Of a stretch of DNA of 64,000 nucleotides, positions 15,622-25,272 are shown one piece after another. This DNA is from Myxococcales bacterium (GTDB taxonomy: Bacteria > Myxococcota_A > Bradymonadia > UBA7976 > UBA1532). The notes beneath the pieces were generated by a model. It was not told the DNA's origin. It worked only from the letters and a program-made list of their open reading frames with translations, and did not search any database. The stretch is taken from contig JACKDL010000006.1 in assembly GCA_020633555.1 (NCBI GenBank), forward strand, positions 124,001 to 188,000, read 5' to 3'. How positions within the stretch are numbered: position 1 is the stretch's first letter; the number at the start of each line of letters is the position of its first letter. The position numbers and the translations under genes are program-made.

Positions 15622-17193
15622 ATGCCCATGCTGCCCCGTTGGCTGTGGATCGCCGCGCTGTTCATGGTGCCCGTGGGGGCCCTGGCTCAGGGCGACACCA
15701 TGACCTTCGCGCCCGTCGCGGTTGATGATGACCCCGAGGCCAAGGCCGAGCTCGACGAAGCGCTCAAGGCCTACAAGAAGCGGGACTTCCTGCGGGCGAG
15801 CCTCATCCTCTATCGCATCACGACGAAGAACGAGGTCGCGGTCACGCCGGTGGCGCAGAAGGCCGAGTACACCCTGGGCAAGACGCTCTACCGCCTGGGG
15901 CTCTTCCAGGCGTCGGTGAACTTCTTCGATCGGGTGGTGCAGGCGGGGCCGAACCACCGCTACTTCAAGGCCACCTGCAAGTGGCTGTACTACCTCTCCC
16001 GCAAGATCTCGGGCGACCCCGGCCTTCTGGAGAAGATCTCGAAGTACCGCCCGGACGACTGCCCGGCCGAGTTCCGGTCAGAGTTGGCGTTCCTTCAGGG
16101 TCAGTTCCACTACCAGAAGGGCGCCGTGCAGACGGGCCTGGGGCTCCTGAGTCAGGTGACGCCCCAGAGCCGCTACTTCCCCAAGGCGAAGTTTCTTGAG
16201 GGCATCAGCCAGGTGCGGATGGAGCAGCCGGGCCCGGCCGTTGAGTCCTTCAAGGATCTCCTCCGCGCGACCGTGCAGGGCGACGACGACATCAGCGCCG
16301 ACCTCAGCTACTTCAACCAGCTCGCCGTGCTGAGCATGGCCCGCGTCTTCTACAGCACCGGGCAGTTCAATAAGGCGGTGAAGTACTACGACCAGATCCC
16401 GCTCGACAGCACCCTCTGGCTGGACGCCCTGTTCGAGGCAAGCTGGACCTTCTTCCGCATGAACAACCACGAGAAGGCGCTGGGCAACCTGCACACGCTG
16501 AACTCGCCGTTCTTCTCGGACGAATACGTGCCCGAGGGGCCGATCCTGAAGGCCGTGATCTTCTACTCCAACTGCAACTACGACCGGACCCGCGAGACCA
16601 TCAACGAGTTCCGGCTGACCTACGAGCCGCTGCGCGACGAGATCCGGCAGTATCTCGACCAGTACGCCGAGCCGACCGCCTTCTATCAGTTCCTGGGTCG
16701 CCTGCAGGACGAGGGCGCGGCGCTGTCGCCGCGCGTCCAGCAGATCCTGAACGCGGCGTTCCAGGACAAGGCGCTGAAGCGGATCAACGGGTACATCCGC
16801 GAGCTGGACCGCGAGGTCGCGCTGATCCGCAAGAGCAAGAGCACCTGGGCGCAGAGCCAGCTCGCGTCCACCATCATCCAGGAGACGGAGCTCATCAAGT
16901 CCCTGGCGGTGGACGAGGCGGGGCGTCTGGCCAAGCAGCGGCTGCAGCGGGTCGTGGACGAGCTCAACGACCTCATCAGCCAGTCGCTGAAGATCGAGTT
17001 CGAGGTGGCCTCGGCCGAGAAGGGCATCCTGCAGAACCGACTGCAGGGGGCGGGTTTCGTCAACCGCCCGACCGGCGACGCCGATCCCTACGCCGTCGAC
17101 GATGAGCACATCTACTGGCCCTTCAGCGGCGAGTACTGGCGCGACGAGCTGGGATACTACCTCTACACCATCAAGTCGGAGTGCACGCGATGA
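15622..17193 (+). CDS. Exported TPR protein, first gene of the Glt-like cluster
   Basis: About 523 residues. A signal peptide (hydrophobic to ALAQ) sends it to the periplasm. TPR-like helical repeats fill residues about 40-330, a long charged helical part (about 370-480, Arg/Lys/Glu-rich) follows, and the C-terminus holds IYWPFSGEYWRDELGYY. That last motif and the TPR layout remind me of the periplasmic gliding protein GltC of Myxococcus, but I cannot verify this. A GGGAGGG ribosome binding site lies just before; ATG 15619, 15622 and 15628 are all possible starts. The stop overlaps the next ATG (ATGA), so it is coupled to the GltD-like gene. Confidence 0.75.
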   Translation: MPMLPRWLWIAALFMVPVGALAQGDTMTFAPVAVDDDPEAKAELDEALKAYKKRDFLRASLILYRITTKNEVAVTPVAQKAEYTLGKTLYRLGLFQASVNFFDRVVQAGPNHRYFKATCKWLYYLSRKISGDPGLLEKISKYRPDDCPAEFRSELAFLQGQFHYQKGAVQTGLGLLSQVTPQSRYFPKAKFLEGISQVRMEQPGPAVESFKDLLRATVQGDDDISADLSYFNQLAVLSMARVFYSTGQFNKAVKYYDQIPLDSTLWLDALFEASWTFFRMNNHEKALGNLHTLNSPFFSDEYVPEGPILKAVIFYSNCNYDRTRETINEFRLTYEPLRDEIRQYLDQYAEPTAFYQFLGRLQDEGAALSPRVQQILNAAFQDKALKRINGYIRELDREVALIRKSKSTWAQSQLASTIIQETELIKSLAVDEAGRLAKQRLQRVVDELNDLISQSLKIEFEVASAEKGILQNRLQGAGFVNRPTGDADPYAVDDEHIYWPFSGEYWRDELGYYLYTIKSECTR

Positions 17194-20100
17194 CCGCACG
17201 CGCGGCCACCTTGGGCGCCCTCGCGCTGGCTCTTTCCCTCGCGGCCCCCGGGGGGATGGTGGTCGCTCAGCAGAAGCGCGAGTTTGTCCCTCGCCAGCAG
17301 GCGGTGCAGGCGCCGCAGCAGCAAAAGCGCCCTTCGATGAAGAAGGGACCGCAGCTCGGCGGCGAGCAGTTCGTGCGCAGGCAGACCGAGCAGATGGCCG
17401 AAGCCAAGTGGCAAGAGGCGTTCAAGCTGCTCAAGAAGCTGATCGAGTCCACGCCAGACAGCGATCCGGCCAAGCCCGACCTCTTCTATCGCCTCAGTGA
17501 GATGTATTGGGAGCGCGCCAGCGCTACCGACATCTTGGCCTTCGATCAGGAGGAGCGGTGCCTTCAGGGCGCCGCGGGCAACAAGGCCCTCGAAGGGCAG
17601 TGCGCGCAGCAGCGGCAACAGACCCTCGACGCCTCCAAGACCTACCGCGAGCAGGCGATCAAGGTCTACAAGCACATCGTCCGGAACTTCCCGCGGTACC
17701 CGCGCCTGGACGGCGTCCTGTTTGCGCTGGCGTTCAACTACCAGCAGCGCAACGAACCCGAGAAGGCGAAGAAGATCTACATCGAGCTGATCCGGCGCTA
17801 CCCGCAGTCGGTTCACGTGCCCGACACCCTGCTCAACGTCGGTGAGATCTTCTTCGACGCGGGCCAGGTGGATCAGGCGCTCAAGGCCTATGAGAAGGTC
17901 GTGACGTCCTACCAGGACTCCACCGTATACGGGTACGCGCTCTACAAGCTGGGGTGGTGCAACTACAACCTCAACAACTACACCGACGCCTTGAAGTACT
18001 TCTTGAAGGTCATCGACCACACCAACGACCTGCAGCGCTCCGGACAGCGCCGCAACCGGTTGATGCTCAAGAAGGAAGCTCAGCGCGATCTGGTGCGAAC
18101 CTATGTGCACATCGAAGGGGCCAACCCGATCAAGGCGGTTGGCTTCTTCCGGAAGGTGGCACCGGACGACTACCTCGATCTGTCCGAGCGCCTGGCCATG
18201 CTCTACGGCGACACCGGTCAGTTCGAGAAGAGCAACATCCTGCTGCGCGAGCTGATCAAGCTGCAGCCGCGGTCCTACAAGGTCGTGACCTTCCAGCGGC
18301 AGATCTCGCTGAACACCCGCAACATCGGCAATCAGCTTGAGGCGGTGCGGGAGCTGAAGCGCTTGGTTTCGCTCTGGACCACGGTCAAGGACGCGAAGGA
18401 CGCGGATCCGGAGCGTGTGGCCGAGGACAAGAAGGGCATCGAGGAACAGCTGCGGGCCATGGCCACGCAGTACCACCGACAGGCCCTGAAGACGAAGGCC
18501 CAGAAGGACTACGCGCTGGCCTACGAGCTCTACGACGACTACATGAAGGCGTTCCCCGATGGGCCCAACGCCTACGAGATGACCTTCTATTACGCGGAGT
18601 TGAACTACAACACGCACAAGTGGAAGGCGGCCGCCCGGAACTACGAGAAGACGCTGGAGATCAACCCTGAGGGGGAGTTCACCCAGGACGCGGCCCATGG
18701 GACCGTTCTGGCGTACAAGAAGCTGCTCCTGGGCGGCCCGGTCGAGGGAACTGACGACCAGCAGCCGCAGATGAAGGGCGGCGGCGGTGGCAACGTGGAG
18801 AGCACCGAGGTGCCCCAGGCGAAGCCCATCGGTGAGGACTACCAGCGCTTCCTGAAGGCCGCCGATCTCTACCGCAAGTACGTGAAGAAGTCGGAGTACC
18901 TGGTGGACATCGAGTACGACGCGGCGCGCGTCTACTACGATCTCAACCACTTCGACGAAGCGGGTCCGCGCTTCAAGGACATCGCCGAGAAGCACCGCAA
19001 CCACCGGCTGGCCATCTTCGCAGCCAACCTTCTCCTGGATATCTACAATCTCCAGAAGAAGTTCGACGATCTCGAGAAGCAGGCGGACATCTTCTTGGGG
19101 ATGTACCCCGAGGAGCGAGACCCGGAGTTCCACGCGACGCTGATCAAGATCAAGCAGCAGTCGACCTTCAAGCGCTGCTCGACGGGTGAAGCGCAGAAGA
19201 AGTACCGGCAGGCAGCGCGGTGCTTCATCAACTACGCCAAGCGGTTCCCTAAGTCCGAGTTCGTCGACAAGGCCCTCTACAACGCGGCCCTGAACTACGA
19301 GCGTGAGAAGCTGATCGAGCAGTCGATCCAGACCAAGCTGGCGCTGATCAACAACTACAGCGAGAGCGAGCTTGTGCCCAAGGCGCTCTTCCAGGTGGCA
19401 GGGAACCTTCACGCGCTCGCCATCTACTCCGAGGCCTCGAAGGCGTACGAGTTCTACGCCGCGAATTTCCCGGATCGGGAAGAGGCGAAGGAGGCGCTGC
19501 GCTTTGCGGCTCTGTTCCGTCAGGGCCTCGGTGAGCTGGATCAGGCCATCAAGGACGCCCGCGGCTACATGAAGATCATCGGCAAGTCCGACCCCGTGAA
19601 GGCGGCCGAGGTGTTCTTCTCGTTGGGCAAGATGTACGAGAAGCAGGAGAAGTGGGACGCGGTCATCGACCACTTCCAGACCTACATCAAGAGCTACGGC
19701 GACGTAGGTAAGGTCGACCTGAAGATCGAGGCCTACACTCGGATCGGCAACGCCTACATGGCCCAGAAGCGCCAGGACGTGAACAAGGCGCAGCGGGCCT
19801 ACAAGCAGGCCTACGAGACCTTCACCGCGCTGCCCGATGGTGACAAGGCTCAGCTGACGACCGGACGCAACGCCGTGGCCGAGGCCCGCTTCAAGATGGG
19901 CGAGGCGATCTTCGAAGAGTTCTCGCGCATGAAGCTCAAGATCCGCGCCTACCGGAACGTGAAGAAGTACGTCGACGAGATGACCAAGGCCATCGGTGCC
20001 CGGGGCAAGTTGATCGTCGAGGCGCGCGACATCTACCTTGAGGTGATCAACTTCAAGAGCCCGAACTGGGCCATCGCGGCGTTGGCTCGGATCGGGCAGA

Positions 20101-20432
20101 TGTACCAGGCCGCGGCGAATGACATCTACAACCTGTCGGGTCCTGGCAGCTTCAGCGAGGAGCAGCAGGAGGTCTTCAAGGGCGCGATGGCCGAGAAGGC
20201 CTCGGCGCCGGAAGGCAAAGCCGTCGAGGCCTACGTCCTGTGCATCAAGAAGGCCCAGGAGCTTCGGTGGTTCAACGAGTGGTCCGACCTGGCTGAGCGG
20301 CAGCTCGCCAAGCTGAACCCCCGCGAGTACCGCTACAACTCGGAGCTTCGGGCGAAGCCCGACAACTTCGGCGGGATGCTGGTCAAGCCGAAGCCGGTCA
20401 CCGAGATCAAGGATCAGGAGGACGAAGGTTGA
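17190..20432 (+). CDS. gltD: GltD/AgmU-like large periplasmic TPR protein
   Basis: 1080 residues. Signal peptide (cleavage near GGMVVAQ), then TPR repeats through nearly the whole length (for example RLDGVLFALAFNYQQRNEPE, YALYKLGWCNYNLNNYTDAL, KALYNAALNYEREKLIEQSI) with a Gly-rich break near residue 530. No enzymatic motif. A very long periplasmic TPR protein followed by a TPR lipoprotein, a small exported protein and an FHA/TonB-like protein is the order gltD-gltE-gltF-gltG of the Myxococcus xanthus gliding cluster, where GltD (AgmU) spans the periplasm in the motility complex. Assignment rests on architecture and gene order, not on alignment. Overlaps its neighbours by 4 nt and 1 nt. Confidence 0.7.
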   Translation: MTARAATLGALALALSLAAPGGMVVAQQKREFVPRQQAVQAPQQQKRPSMKKGPQLGGEQFVRRQTEQMAEAKWQEAFKLLKKLIESTPDSDPAKPDLFYRLSEMYWERASATDILAFDQEERCLQGAAGNKALEGQCAQQRQQTLDASKTYREQAIKVYKHIVRNFPRYPRLDGVLFALAFNYQQRNEPEKAKKIYIELIRRYPQSVHVPDTLLNVGEIFFDAGQVDQALKAYEKVVTSYQDSTVYGYALYKLGWCNYNLNNYTDALKYFLKVIDHTNDLQRSGQRRNRLMLKKEAQRDLVRTYVHIEGANPIKAVGFFRKVAPDDYLDLSERLAMLYGDTGQFEKSNILLRELIKLQPRSYKVVTFQRQISLNTRNIGNQLEAVRELKRLVSLWTTVKDAKDADPERVAEDKKGIEEQLRAMATQYHRQALKTKAQKDYALAYELYDDYMKAFPDGPNAYEMTFYYAELNYNTHKWKAAARNYEKTLEINPEGEFTQDAAHGTVLAYKKLLLGGPVEGTDDQQPQMKGGGGGNVESTEVPQAKPIGEDYQRFLKAADLYRKYVKKSEYLVDIEYDAARVYYDLNHFDEAGPRFKDIAEKHRNHRLAIFAANLLLDIYNLQKKFDDLEKQADIFLGMYPEERDPEFHATLIKIKQQSTFKRCSTGEAQKKYRQAARCFINYAKRFPKSEFVDKALYNAALNYEREKLIEQSIQTKLALINNYSESELVPKALFQVAGNLHALAIYSEASKAYEFYAANFPDREEAKEALRFAALFRQGLGELDQAIKDARGYMKIIGKSDPVKAAEVFFSLGKMYEKQEKWDAVIDHFQTYIKSYGDVGKVDLKIEAYTRIGNAYMAQKRQDVNKAQRAYKQAYETFTALPDGDKAQLTTGRNAVAEARFKMGEAIFEEFSRMKLKIRAYRNVKKYVDEMTKAIGARGKLIVEARDIYLEVINFKSPNWAIAALARIGQMYQAAANDIYNLSGPGSFSEEQQEVFKGAMAEKASAPEGKAVEAYVLCIKKAQELRWFNEWSDLAERQLAKLNPREYRYNSELRAKPDNFGGMLVKPKPVTEIKDQEDEG

Positions 20433-21673
20433 TGCGCCTCAAGCCACGCTGGCCGGGGCTGGCCGGGTTCTCGATGGTGACCGTGCTGGCGGTGGGGTGT
20501 GGCGGTGGCCCGACCCCGGACCCGAACCTGGGGGGGGGCGACGATCCCTACGCCCAGGGCGGGACTGAGCCTGGCGGGGAGGGCGGGACGGAGCAGGCGC
20601 CGCCGCCCAAGCCCCAGGTCAAGAAGGAGGCAGCGGAGTACTTCGCACAGGGCATGAAGCGCTTTGAGGCGAAGGACCATGATGGGGCCATCGACCTCCT
20701 GAAGGAGGCCGTCGACGCGGACGACAAGTTCGGGCCGGCCTACTTGAACATCGGCCTCGCCTATGAGGCGAAGGGCAACCTCGACGAGGCGCGGACCTGG
20801 TTCAAGCGGGCCAGCGAGAAGGGCAAGAAGTTCGGGGCAGGCCACGCCAACCTGGGGCGGCTGTACCTGGCCGAGGGGCGACCGGCTGACGCCATGGCGG
20901 CGTTCCAGCGTGCCATCCAGGTGAACCCGTTCGACGGCACCGCGCACCTTCATCTTGCGTTGCAGGCCAAGGAGCGGCGGGACTTCCCTCAGGCCGTGAA
21001 GCACGTCCGGACCGCCCTGAAGGAAGACAGCCAGAACGTGGCTGCCTATCAGGTGCTGGCGCGCGTCTACTACGACCTGGGTCGGTTCGAGTTGGCCAAG
21101 CTGGTGTGCGAGGCCGGGATCCACATCGATGCCAACGCGGCGCCCGTGCACAACGTGCTCGGTCTCGTCTATCTGAAGCTGGACGACGTGACTCAGGCGG
21201 CGCGGGCCTTCGAGGCCGCACGCAAGGCCGATCCGGACTACGTGCCGGCCCTGATGAACCTGGGCGCGATCACCTTCAACTACCGCGACTACGAGTCGAG
21301 CTATCAGGCCTTCGACCGGGTCACCACGCTCGAGCCGAAGAACGTCGAGGCGCTGGTCTCGAAGGCTGTGGCCGCGCGTGGGCTGGATCGCCTGGATGAG
21401 GCCGAGAAACTCTACAAGGCCGCGCTGGCCTTGGACCCCAAGCACATCGGGGCCCACTTCAACTTGGGCGTCCTGTACCAGGAGTACACCAGCAAGCTGC
21501 CGGAAGCGATTCAGACCTACCAGCAGGTGCTTCGCTACGCGCAGGACGCTGAGCTCCGCAAGGACGTCACCACCCGCATCCAGGCGACGCAGATTCAAAT
21601 CCAGGCTTTGAAGGAGGCCGAGGAGATGATGAAGCAGCAGCAGCCTCAAGCGGGTGAAGGCGGCGCGGGCTGA
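20432..21673 (+). CDS. gltE: GltE/AglT-like TPR lipoprotein
   Basis: 413 residues. Lipobox LAVGC near residue 22, then a Gly/Pro/Asp-rich linker to about residue 70 and roughly eight TPR repeats (AYLNIGLAYEAKGNLDEAR, AHANLGRLYLAEGRPADA and so on), ending in a Gln-rich tail. Probably in the outer membrane as a scaffold for the GltD-like protein. In Myxococcus xanthus, AglT/GltE is a TPR lipoprotein encoded in this position. The ATG overlaps the upstream stop by one base (TGATG). A run of eight T follows the stop. Confidence 0.7.
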   Translation: MRLKPRWPGLAGFSMVTVLAVGCGGGPTPDPNLGGGDDPYAQGGTEPGGEGGTEQAPPPKPQVKKEAAEYFAQGMKRFEAKDHDGAIDLLKEAVDADDKFGPAYLNIGLAYEAKGNLDEARTWFKRASEKGKKFGAGHANLGRLYLAEGRPADAMAAFQRAIQVNPFDGTAHLHLALQAKERRDFPQAVKHVRTALKEDSQNVAAYQVLARVYYDLGRFELAKLVCEAGIHIDANAAPVHNVLGLVYLKLDDVTQAARAFEAARKADPDYVPALMNLGAITFNYRDYESSYQAFDRVTTLEPKNVEALVSKAVAARGLDRLDEAEKLYKAALALDPKHIGAHFNLGVLYQEYTSKLPEAIQTYQQVLRYAQDAELRKDVTTRIQATQIQIQALKEAEEMMKQQQPQAGEGGAG

Positions 21674-21683
21674 AGTTTTTTTT
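21641..21683 (+). terminator. Possible weak terminator after gltE-like gene
   Basis: CAGCC (21641-21645) can pair with GGCTG (21668-21672), followed by eight T (21676-21683). The stem is short, the loop long, and it overlaps the end of the coding region, so it may only attenuate. Confidence 0.3.
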
Positions 21684-21731
21684 CGTGCGGCGGGAACCCC
21701 GCTGCTCCACGATGGTCAAAGCCGGCGACGA

Positions 21732-21761
21732 TTGGTGGTGTCCGCTCTGGCGGGCTATACT
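21732..21761 (+). promoter_or_regulatory. Putative sigma-70 promoter for GltF-/GltG-like genes
   Basis: TTGGTG (21732-21737), 18-bp spacer, TATACT (21756-21761; 5 of 6 match). It follows the T-run after the gltE-like gene and precedes the next start by 40 nt, so these genes may be a separate transcript. Confidence 0.45.
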
Positions 21762-21801
21762 GGCGGCGCTCCGGTGGCATCACCAATCCCGAGGAGGCGA
21801 G

Positions 21802-22092
21802 ATGGAGCTCATGCGCTCGCTGCTGCTTGCCCTGTTGGCCGTGACCGTGGTCGCACCGGGGGCCCTGGCTCAGGATGCCCCGGAAGACGGCACGATCGTC
21901 GATCCGAACGATCCGAGCGTCGTCTACAAGAAGAAGACCGAGTACGACTTCGAGGATGATGTCGTCGAGGGCTCCTTCGTCCGGCCTGAGGGCGAGTATC
22001 TGGACGCCCGCCGTTCGGCCCGTCACAGCAGCCTGATCCGCATCCGGGAGAACTTCGTGCCCGAGATGCTCCGTTCTGCCGAGGATATCTGA
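21802..22092 (+). CDS. Small exported protein, GltF-like by position
   Basis: 96 residues. Signal peptide ending ALAQ, mature part about 73 residues, rich in acidic and aromatic positions (VVYKKKTEYDFEDDVVEGSF, RPEGEYLDARR). No known domain. A good GAGGAGG stands 8 nt before the ATG. It lies exactly between the GltE-like and GltG-like genes, the place of gltF in Myxococcus xanthus, and the size and export signal are compatible. I do not claim homology by sequence. Confidence 0.7.
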   Translation: MELMRSLLLALLAVTVVAPGALAQDAPEDGTIVDPNDPSVVYKKKTEYDFEDDVVEGSFVRPEGEYLDARRSARHSSLIRIRENFVPEMLRSAEDI

Positions 22093-22127
22093 AGTCGACC
22101 GCCAGTCGGGGGACGGGTGAGGGGGCG

Positions 22128-23900
22128 ATGGAGAACACGCCGGTCAAGTTCGATATCTACGAGGGCGACCAGCTCGTCCGCACGGAGATCCTGAGCGAAG
22201 CCACCATCAAGGTTGGCAAGCTCAGTTCTTCGCATCTGCGCATCGATGACGAGTCGGTGTCGCGCATGCACGCGGTGATCGAGGTGGGGGGGCCCGAGTC
22301 CGTTGTCCTGTTGGACCTCGGCAGCTCCGCTGGCACGTTCGTCAACGGTGAGAAGGTCACCAAGCGCAGCCTGCGCACCGGGGATCAGCTGCAGTTTGGC
22401 AACGTGGTGGTGGTGGTGGCCATTGCGGGTCAGGAGGCGCCCCAGGCGGCCCTGCCGCCGGAGGTCGCGACGGTTGACGTGCCACTCTTCGACGAGAGCG
22501 AAGAGGTTGCGGGCGCAAGCCGGACCATGGAGGTCATGTGCCTGTGGGGGACCACGGTCCTCGACGTGCAGCACATCGAGAACGGTGGCTACACCGTCGG
22601 CGCCAGCGAGGCAGCCTCACAGTACGCCGATCCGCAGTTCCTGGGTGAGGACCCCTTCACGCTCGCCACCGCGCACGGTGGCGAGATGGTGGTGAACGTC
22701 CCCCAGGGCGCCTCTGGCGAGGTGATGCTGGATGGCAAGGTGTTCACGCTCGAGGAGCTTGCCGCGGCAGGCAAGCTGGCACCGGCATCGGTCGCGAATG
22801 CACGGGCCCTGAGGCTGCCGGCGCGGGCGCGCTGCCGTGTTCAGGTGGGTCACCTGACCTTCCTGGTGAACTCGGTGGTGGCCGCACCCCCCGTCCGTAG
22901 CAAGGGGCTCATGGGCGCCTTGGACGGACAGCTCATGCGCTACCTGCTGACGGCGGGTGTGCTCCACGGGCTGTTCTTCCTCATCGTCCTGAGCATCCCT
23001 GAGGACGCCGATTCCCTGGACGTGGACGGGTTCGACATGTCGGACCGCTTTGTCGAGTTCATCCTGAAGCCGGAGGAGGAGAAGCAGGAGAAGCTGCAGG
23101 ACCTCTTCAAGGGCATGAAGGAGGAGGAAGGGAAGGCGGCGGAGAAGGCGAAGGGTGACGAGGGCAAGCTGGGCAAGAAGGACAGCGACGATCGCGATAA
23201 GCGCTTCGCCGTCGAGGGTCCGGCTGACAACGAGGAGATCCAGCTCGCCCGAGAGCAGGCGAAGATGGAGGCGCTGCGGACCGCAGACGCAGCCTTCAAC
23301 CAGCTCGAGGGGGAGTTGAGCGCGGTGTGGGGCACCGGCGATCGGGCCGTGGGTTCGGACGCCGTGAGCGCGCTGGGGAACATGTTCGGTGACCAGGTCG
23401 GCACGGCCCAGGGCTTTGGTGGTCTGGGGACGGCCGGTGTGGGCCGCGGCGGCGGTGGGTTCGGTGAGGCCTCCATCGGCGTCGGCAACGTGGGCACCCG
23501 GGGTCGTGGGGGTGGCGGTCAGAGCGGCTACGGCCGTGGGGTGAGCCGCTTGGGTCAGAAGAGCACGAAGGCGCCGAAGGTGGTGCCGGGTGATCCGGTG
23601 ATCACGGGCTCTCTGGACAAGGAGACCATTCGTCGGGTCATCCGGCGGCACCGCGCTGAGTACCGTTACTGCTACGAGAAGGAGCTGAACGCGAAGCGCG
23701 ACCTGAACGGGAAGATCGTGATGAAGTTCACCATCGCCGGGAACGGGAGCGTGATCGCCGCGTCGGTGGTTGAGACGACCATGAACAACAGCAACGTCGA
23801 GAGCTGCATCGCCGGCAAGATCAAGCGGTGGGTGTTCCCAGCGCCGAAGGGCGGCGGCATCGTGGTCGTGAAGTACCCGTTCATCTTCAAGCCGAGCTGA
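22128..23900 (+). CDS. gltG: GltG/PglI-like FHA protein with TonB-like C-terminal domain
   Basis: 590 residues. Cytoplasmic FHA domain at about 25-95 (KVGKLSSSHLRIDDESVSRM, LGSSAGTFVNGEKV), a second cytoplasmic domain at about 130-250 (LWGTTVLDVQHIENGGYTVG), one membrane helix at about 268-290, then a charged Lys/Glu stretch, a Gly-rich flexible part (about 420-475) and a C-terminal domain at about 494-590 (ETIRRVIRRHRAEYRYCYEK ... KYPFIFKP). The last is the AgmX/PglI C-terminal domain, a TonB-like module typical of Myxococcota. This architecture matches GltG: phospho-threonine sensing inside the cell, force or contact across the periplasm. Followed by a strong terminator. Confidence 0.85.
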   Translation: MENTPVKFDIYEGDQLVRTEILSEATIKVGKLSSSHLRIDDESVSRMHAVIEVGGPESVVLLDLGSSAGTFVNGEKVTKRSLRTGDQLQFGNVVVVVAIAGQEAPQAALPPEVATVDVPLFDESEEVAGASRTMEVMCLWGTTVLDVQHIENGGYTVGASEAASQYADPQFLGEDPFTLATAHGGEMVVNVPQGASGEVMLDGKVFTLEELAAAGKLAPASVANARALRLPARARCRVQVGHLTFLVNSVVAAPPVRSKGLMGALDGQLMRYLLTAGVLHGLFFLIVLSIPEDADSLDVDGFDMSDRFVEFILKPEEEKQEKLQDLFKGMKEEEGKAAEKAKGDEGKLGKKDSDDRDKRFAVEGPADNEEIQLAREQAKMEALRTADAAFNQLEGELSAVWGTGDRAVGSDAVSALGNMFGDQVGTAQGFGGLGTAGVGRGGGGFGEASIGVGNVGTRGRGGGGQSGYGRGVSRLGQKSTKAPKVVPGDPVITGSLDKETIRRVIRRHRAEYRYCYEKELNAKRDLNGKIVMKFTIAGNGSVIAASVVETTMNNSNVESCIAGKIKRWVFPAPKGGGIVVVKYPFIFKPS

Positions 23901-23975
23901 GCCGGCTTCGGAGCTGAGCCGGCGTCGACGCTGAGCCGACGCCGGAGCTGAGGACAGAGAGCGGGCGCGATGAGG

Positions 23976-24014
23976 CGGGGTGTCCACCGGCGGGTGGGCG
24001 CCCCGTTTTCGTTT
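23976..24014 (+). terminator. Strong intrinsic terminator after gltG-like gene
   Basis: A 13-bp stem (23976-23988 with 23993-24005, including two G-T pairs), a 4-nt loop GGCG, then TTTTCGTTT. A second hairpin (23919-23927 with 23937-23945, 9 bp) lies between the stop codon and this terminator, in a short stretch where GAGCTGAGCCGGC is repeated. Confidence 0.75.
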
Positions 24015-24049
24015 GGTCCGGGCCCTTTTCGTTCGCACCTCCCACCACC

Positions 24050-24079
24050 TTGACGGGGTGAATTCCATGGTGTTAGTGC
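24050..24079 (+). promoter_or_regulatory. Weak promoter candidate for the TPR lipoprotein
   Basis: TTGACG (24050-24055), 18-bp spacer, TAGTGC (24074-24079), preceded by TGT. The -35 is good, the -10 poor. A promoter is expected somewhere here because a strong terminator lies upstream. Otherwise the 271-bp stretch 23901-24171 holds only the hairpins. Confidence 0.3.
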
Positions 24080-24171
24080 CTGGAGGCCGTCGCCTTCGCG
24101 ACGTGCGGAAGCGGTGTGCCGCCGGGGATGGCGACCGTGGATCAGGGGGTGCTCCCCGACGACGAGGGGTC

Positions 24172-25041
24172 ATGGGCGGAACGCGGGTCTGGGGCTTGCT
24201 GTTGGCGTGGGTCGTGGCCGTGTCGGCCCTGGGGTGCAACCAGGAGCGCAACGAGTCGGTCCGCCTGATGAACGAGGGGATCAAGCTGTACCGGAAGGAG
24301 CGCCTGATGCAGGCGGTGCAGCAGCTTGAGAAGGCGGTGAACGTCGACCCCACCAACGACAAGGCCCTCTTCTACGAGGGGATGCTCCGATACCAGAAGC
24401 TCGGTGAGCTCCCCCGGGGCGAGTCGCTGCTGAAGAAGGCCATCGAACTCAACGGCAAGGTCGCTGAGTACCACTACCACTTGGGTACCGCGCTCGCGGC
24501 CCAGGACAAGAACCCCGAGGCGGTGGCTGCGTTCGACCAGTGCCTCGAGTTGGACGCCAAGCACGGCGAAGCGCACTTCCGGCGGGGGATGGCCCTGGAG
24601 GCGCAGGCGAGGTTCGACGACGCCCAGGCCGCATACCGCGAGGCGATCAAGAACCGCCCCCGGCTGGCCGAGGCCTACTACGCGTTGGGCATGCTGTACT
24701 TCCGCTTCGAGAAGTTCGCACACGCGTTGCAGGTGTTGAAGAACGGGACCGGGAACGCGCCGGCCTACGGGCCCATGTACAAGGCTCTGGGCCAGACCTA
24801 CCAGAAGCAGAAGCGATTCGACGACGCGGTCAACCAGTTCGAGAAGGCCCTGACCCTGGATCCCGGGGACGCCACCACCCACTTCAACCTGGGGATGGTG
24901 TACGAGGCCAACGGCGACGCCGAGAAGGCGGTGGAGCACCTGAAGCGGTACCTGGTGGTGAAGCCCGCCACTGAAGACAGCCTGCGGGTGCAGACGGTGC
25001 GCGACGTCATCGCGCGGCTCGAGAACCGGGGCGGGCGTTGA
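24172..25041 (+). CDS. TPR lipoprotein in the Glt-like cluster
   Basis: 289 residues. Lipobox VSALGC (Cys at about residue 21), then about seven TPR repeats (EKAVNVDPTNDKALFYEGM, YHYHLGTALAAQDKNPEAV, YYALGMLYFRFEKFAHAL, THFNLGMVYEANGDAEKAV). The ATG at 24172 begins a good signal peptide; longer upstream starts do not. It lies between the gltG-like gene and the TPR giant. In the Myxococcus gene order I would expect gltH near here, but GltH is thought to be an outer-membrane barrel and this is not, so it is a different component. Confidence 0.75.
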   Translation: MGGTRVWGLLLAWVVAVSALGCNQERNESVRLMNEGIKLYRKERLMQAVQQLEKAVNVDPTNDKALFYEGMLRYQKLGELPRGESLLKKAIELNGKVAEYHYHLGTALAAQDKNPEAVAAFDQCLELDAKHGEAHFRRGMALEAQARFDDAQAAYREAIKNRPRLAEAYYALGMLYFRFEKFAHALQVLKNGTGNAPAYGPMYKALGQTYQKQKRFDDAVNQFEKALTLDPGDATTHFNLGMVYEANGDAEKAVEHLKRYLVVKPATEDSLRVQTVRDVIARLENRGGR

Positions 25042-25133
25042 ACGCCGGCTCCTGTGCGGCCCGTTCTCCGCGGTGCCGTGGTGGGGGGCAACCGCCCTCC
25101 GCCGGTGGGCTGACGGTTCGCCGCGGTCGCCGG

Positions 25134-25163
25134 TTGTGGGGCGCGCGCCCCGCGTGTGATAGT
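25134..25163 (+). promoter_or_regulatory. Putative promoter of the giant TPR gene
   Basis: TTGTGG (25134-25139), 18-bp spacer, GATAGT (25158-25163). The spacer contains the perfect 14-bp palindrome GGGGCGCGCGCCCC (25138-25151), which overlaps the -35 box and could be an operator. The leader would be about 100 nt. Confidence 0.3.
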
Positions 25164-25272
25164 TCCTCCATTGATTGTGACGCGGTGATGATCCACCAGC
25201 CAGGGGGGCTGGGGGTGAGGGCCGCGGCGCAAGACCCAGCCATTCCGAGCAACTCCAGACGAGGCGGCGTTC

